NCBI GenBank assembly: GCA_017397885.1
Contig: JAFQHQ010000187.1
Span: 1-50,993 of the forward strand
Origin: Clostridia bacterium
Lineage (GTDB): Bacteria > Bacillota > Clostridia > UMGS1810
DNA: 50,993 bases
Direction of reading: 5' to 3'
Part shown: positions 50,993-50,993 of the stretch, piece after piece
Layout: every line of letters begins with the position of its first letter
Position numbering within the stretch: the stretch's first letter is position 1
Made by a program: the position numbers and the translations under genes
Notes under the pieces: generated by a model
The model's input: only the letters and a program-made list of their open reading frames with translations
What the model was told of the DNA's origin: nothing
The model's database searches: none

Positions 50993-50993
50993 C

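Overview
The window comes from a low-GC, spore-forming, anaerobic Clostridia genome, probably an uncultured gut Oscillospirales or Christensenellales relative. The basis is a SCIFF ranthipeptide with its radical-SAM maturase (a Clostridia hallmark), a cotJABC spore-coat/Mn-catalase operon, Gram-positive Shine-Dalgarno sites, many near-consensus TTGACA-N17-TATAAT promoters, and gut-type glycan genes. No rRNA, tRNA or CRISPR array was recognised.

Layout. 1-2.8 kb: 3' end of an RHS polymorphic-toxin gene whose tip carries a His-Gly and an Ala-Cys motif, followed by small membrane proteins (candidate immunity), a displaced second toxin tail and a decayed YD-repeat/stalk-domain remnant. 2.8-9.9 kb: a GH20-like glycosidase (minus), an array of short hairpins punctuated by a 9-bp repeat in front of a four-helix-bundle (IVS-type) gene, a NUDIX hydrolase, a NodB-type deacetylase with dapA, and a GH26-type membrane-anchored mannanase (minus). 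10-13.6 kb: scfA-scfB, an Orn/Lys/Arg-decarboxylase-like PLP enzyme, and mscL. 13.6-16.1 kb: a minus-strand operon of a ceramidase-like hydrolase and two small proteins behind an operator-like palindrome, then a 38-residue membrane ORF with its own palindrome. 16.2-24.9 kb: anchored protein, MATE exporter, argH with RHH and zinc-ribbon genes, an E2-like acyltransferase lacking the catalytic His, a DUF3048 lipoprotein, and cotJABC, closed by a MITE/REP-like inverted repeat.

24.9-44.0 kb reads entirely on the minus strand. Its upstream half (44.0 to 31.8 kb) is an enlarged type III restriction-modification island. It starts at a consensus promoter and contains, in order: HipA-like kinase, a SNF2 helicase with a PLD-like N-terminus and a C-terminal SLOG/DUF2493 domain, a Cys-rich small protein, a DUF4391 protein, a single-TM protein, Mod methyltransferase, a four-TM coiled-coil protein and the Res subunit. 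Most junctions overlap, so it is probably one transcription unit. The combination of modification, two helicases, a nucleotide-sensor-type SLOG domain and membrane proteins resembling two-TM effectors makes it the best candidate for an undescribed defence system. Downstream lie two MATE exporters, cytidine deaminase, a CoA-disulfide-reductase/rhodanese fusion, a PAS protein, a rhodanese lipoprotein, a TfoX-N protein and an XRE regulator.

44.2-50.8 kb (plus) is a carbohydrate-catabolic operon: an ASRT-type small-molecule-binding protein, an AraC regulator, a phosphotriesterase/lactonase-like enzyme, two amidohydrolases (one lacking all metal ligands), an SGNH esterase and an L-fucose/arabinose isomerase-like enzyme. 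The last 170 bases are repeat-rich and may be the edge of a mobile element.
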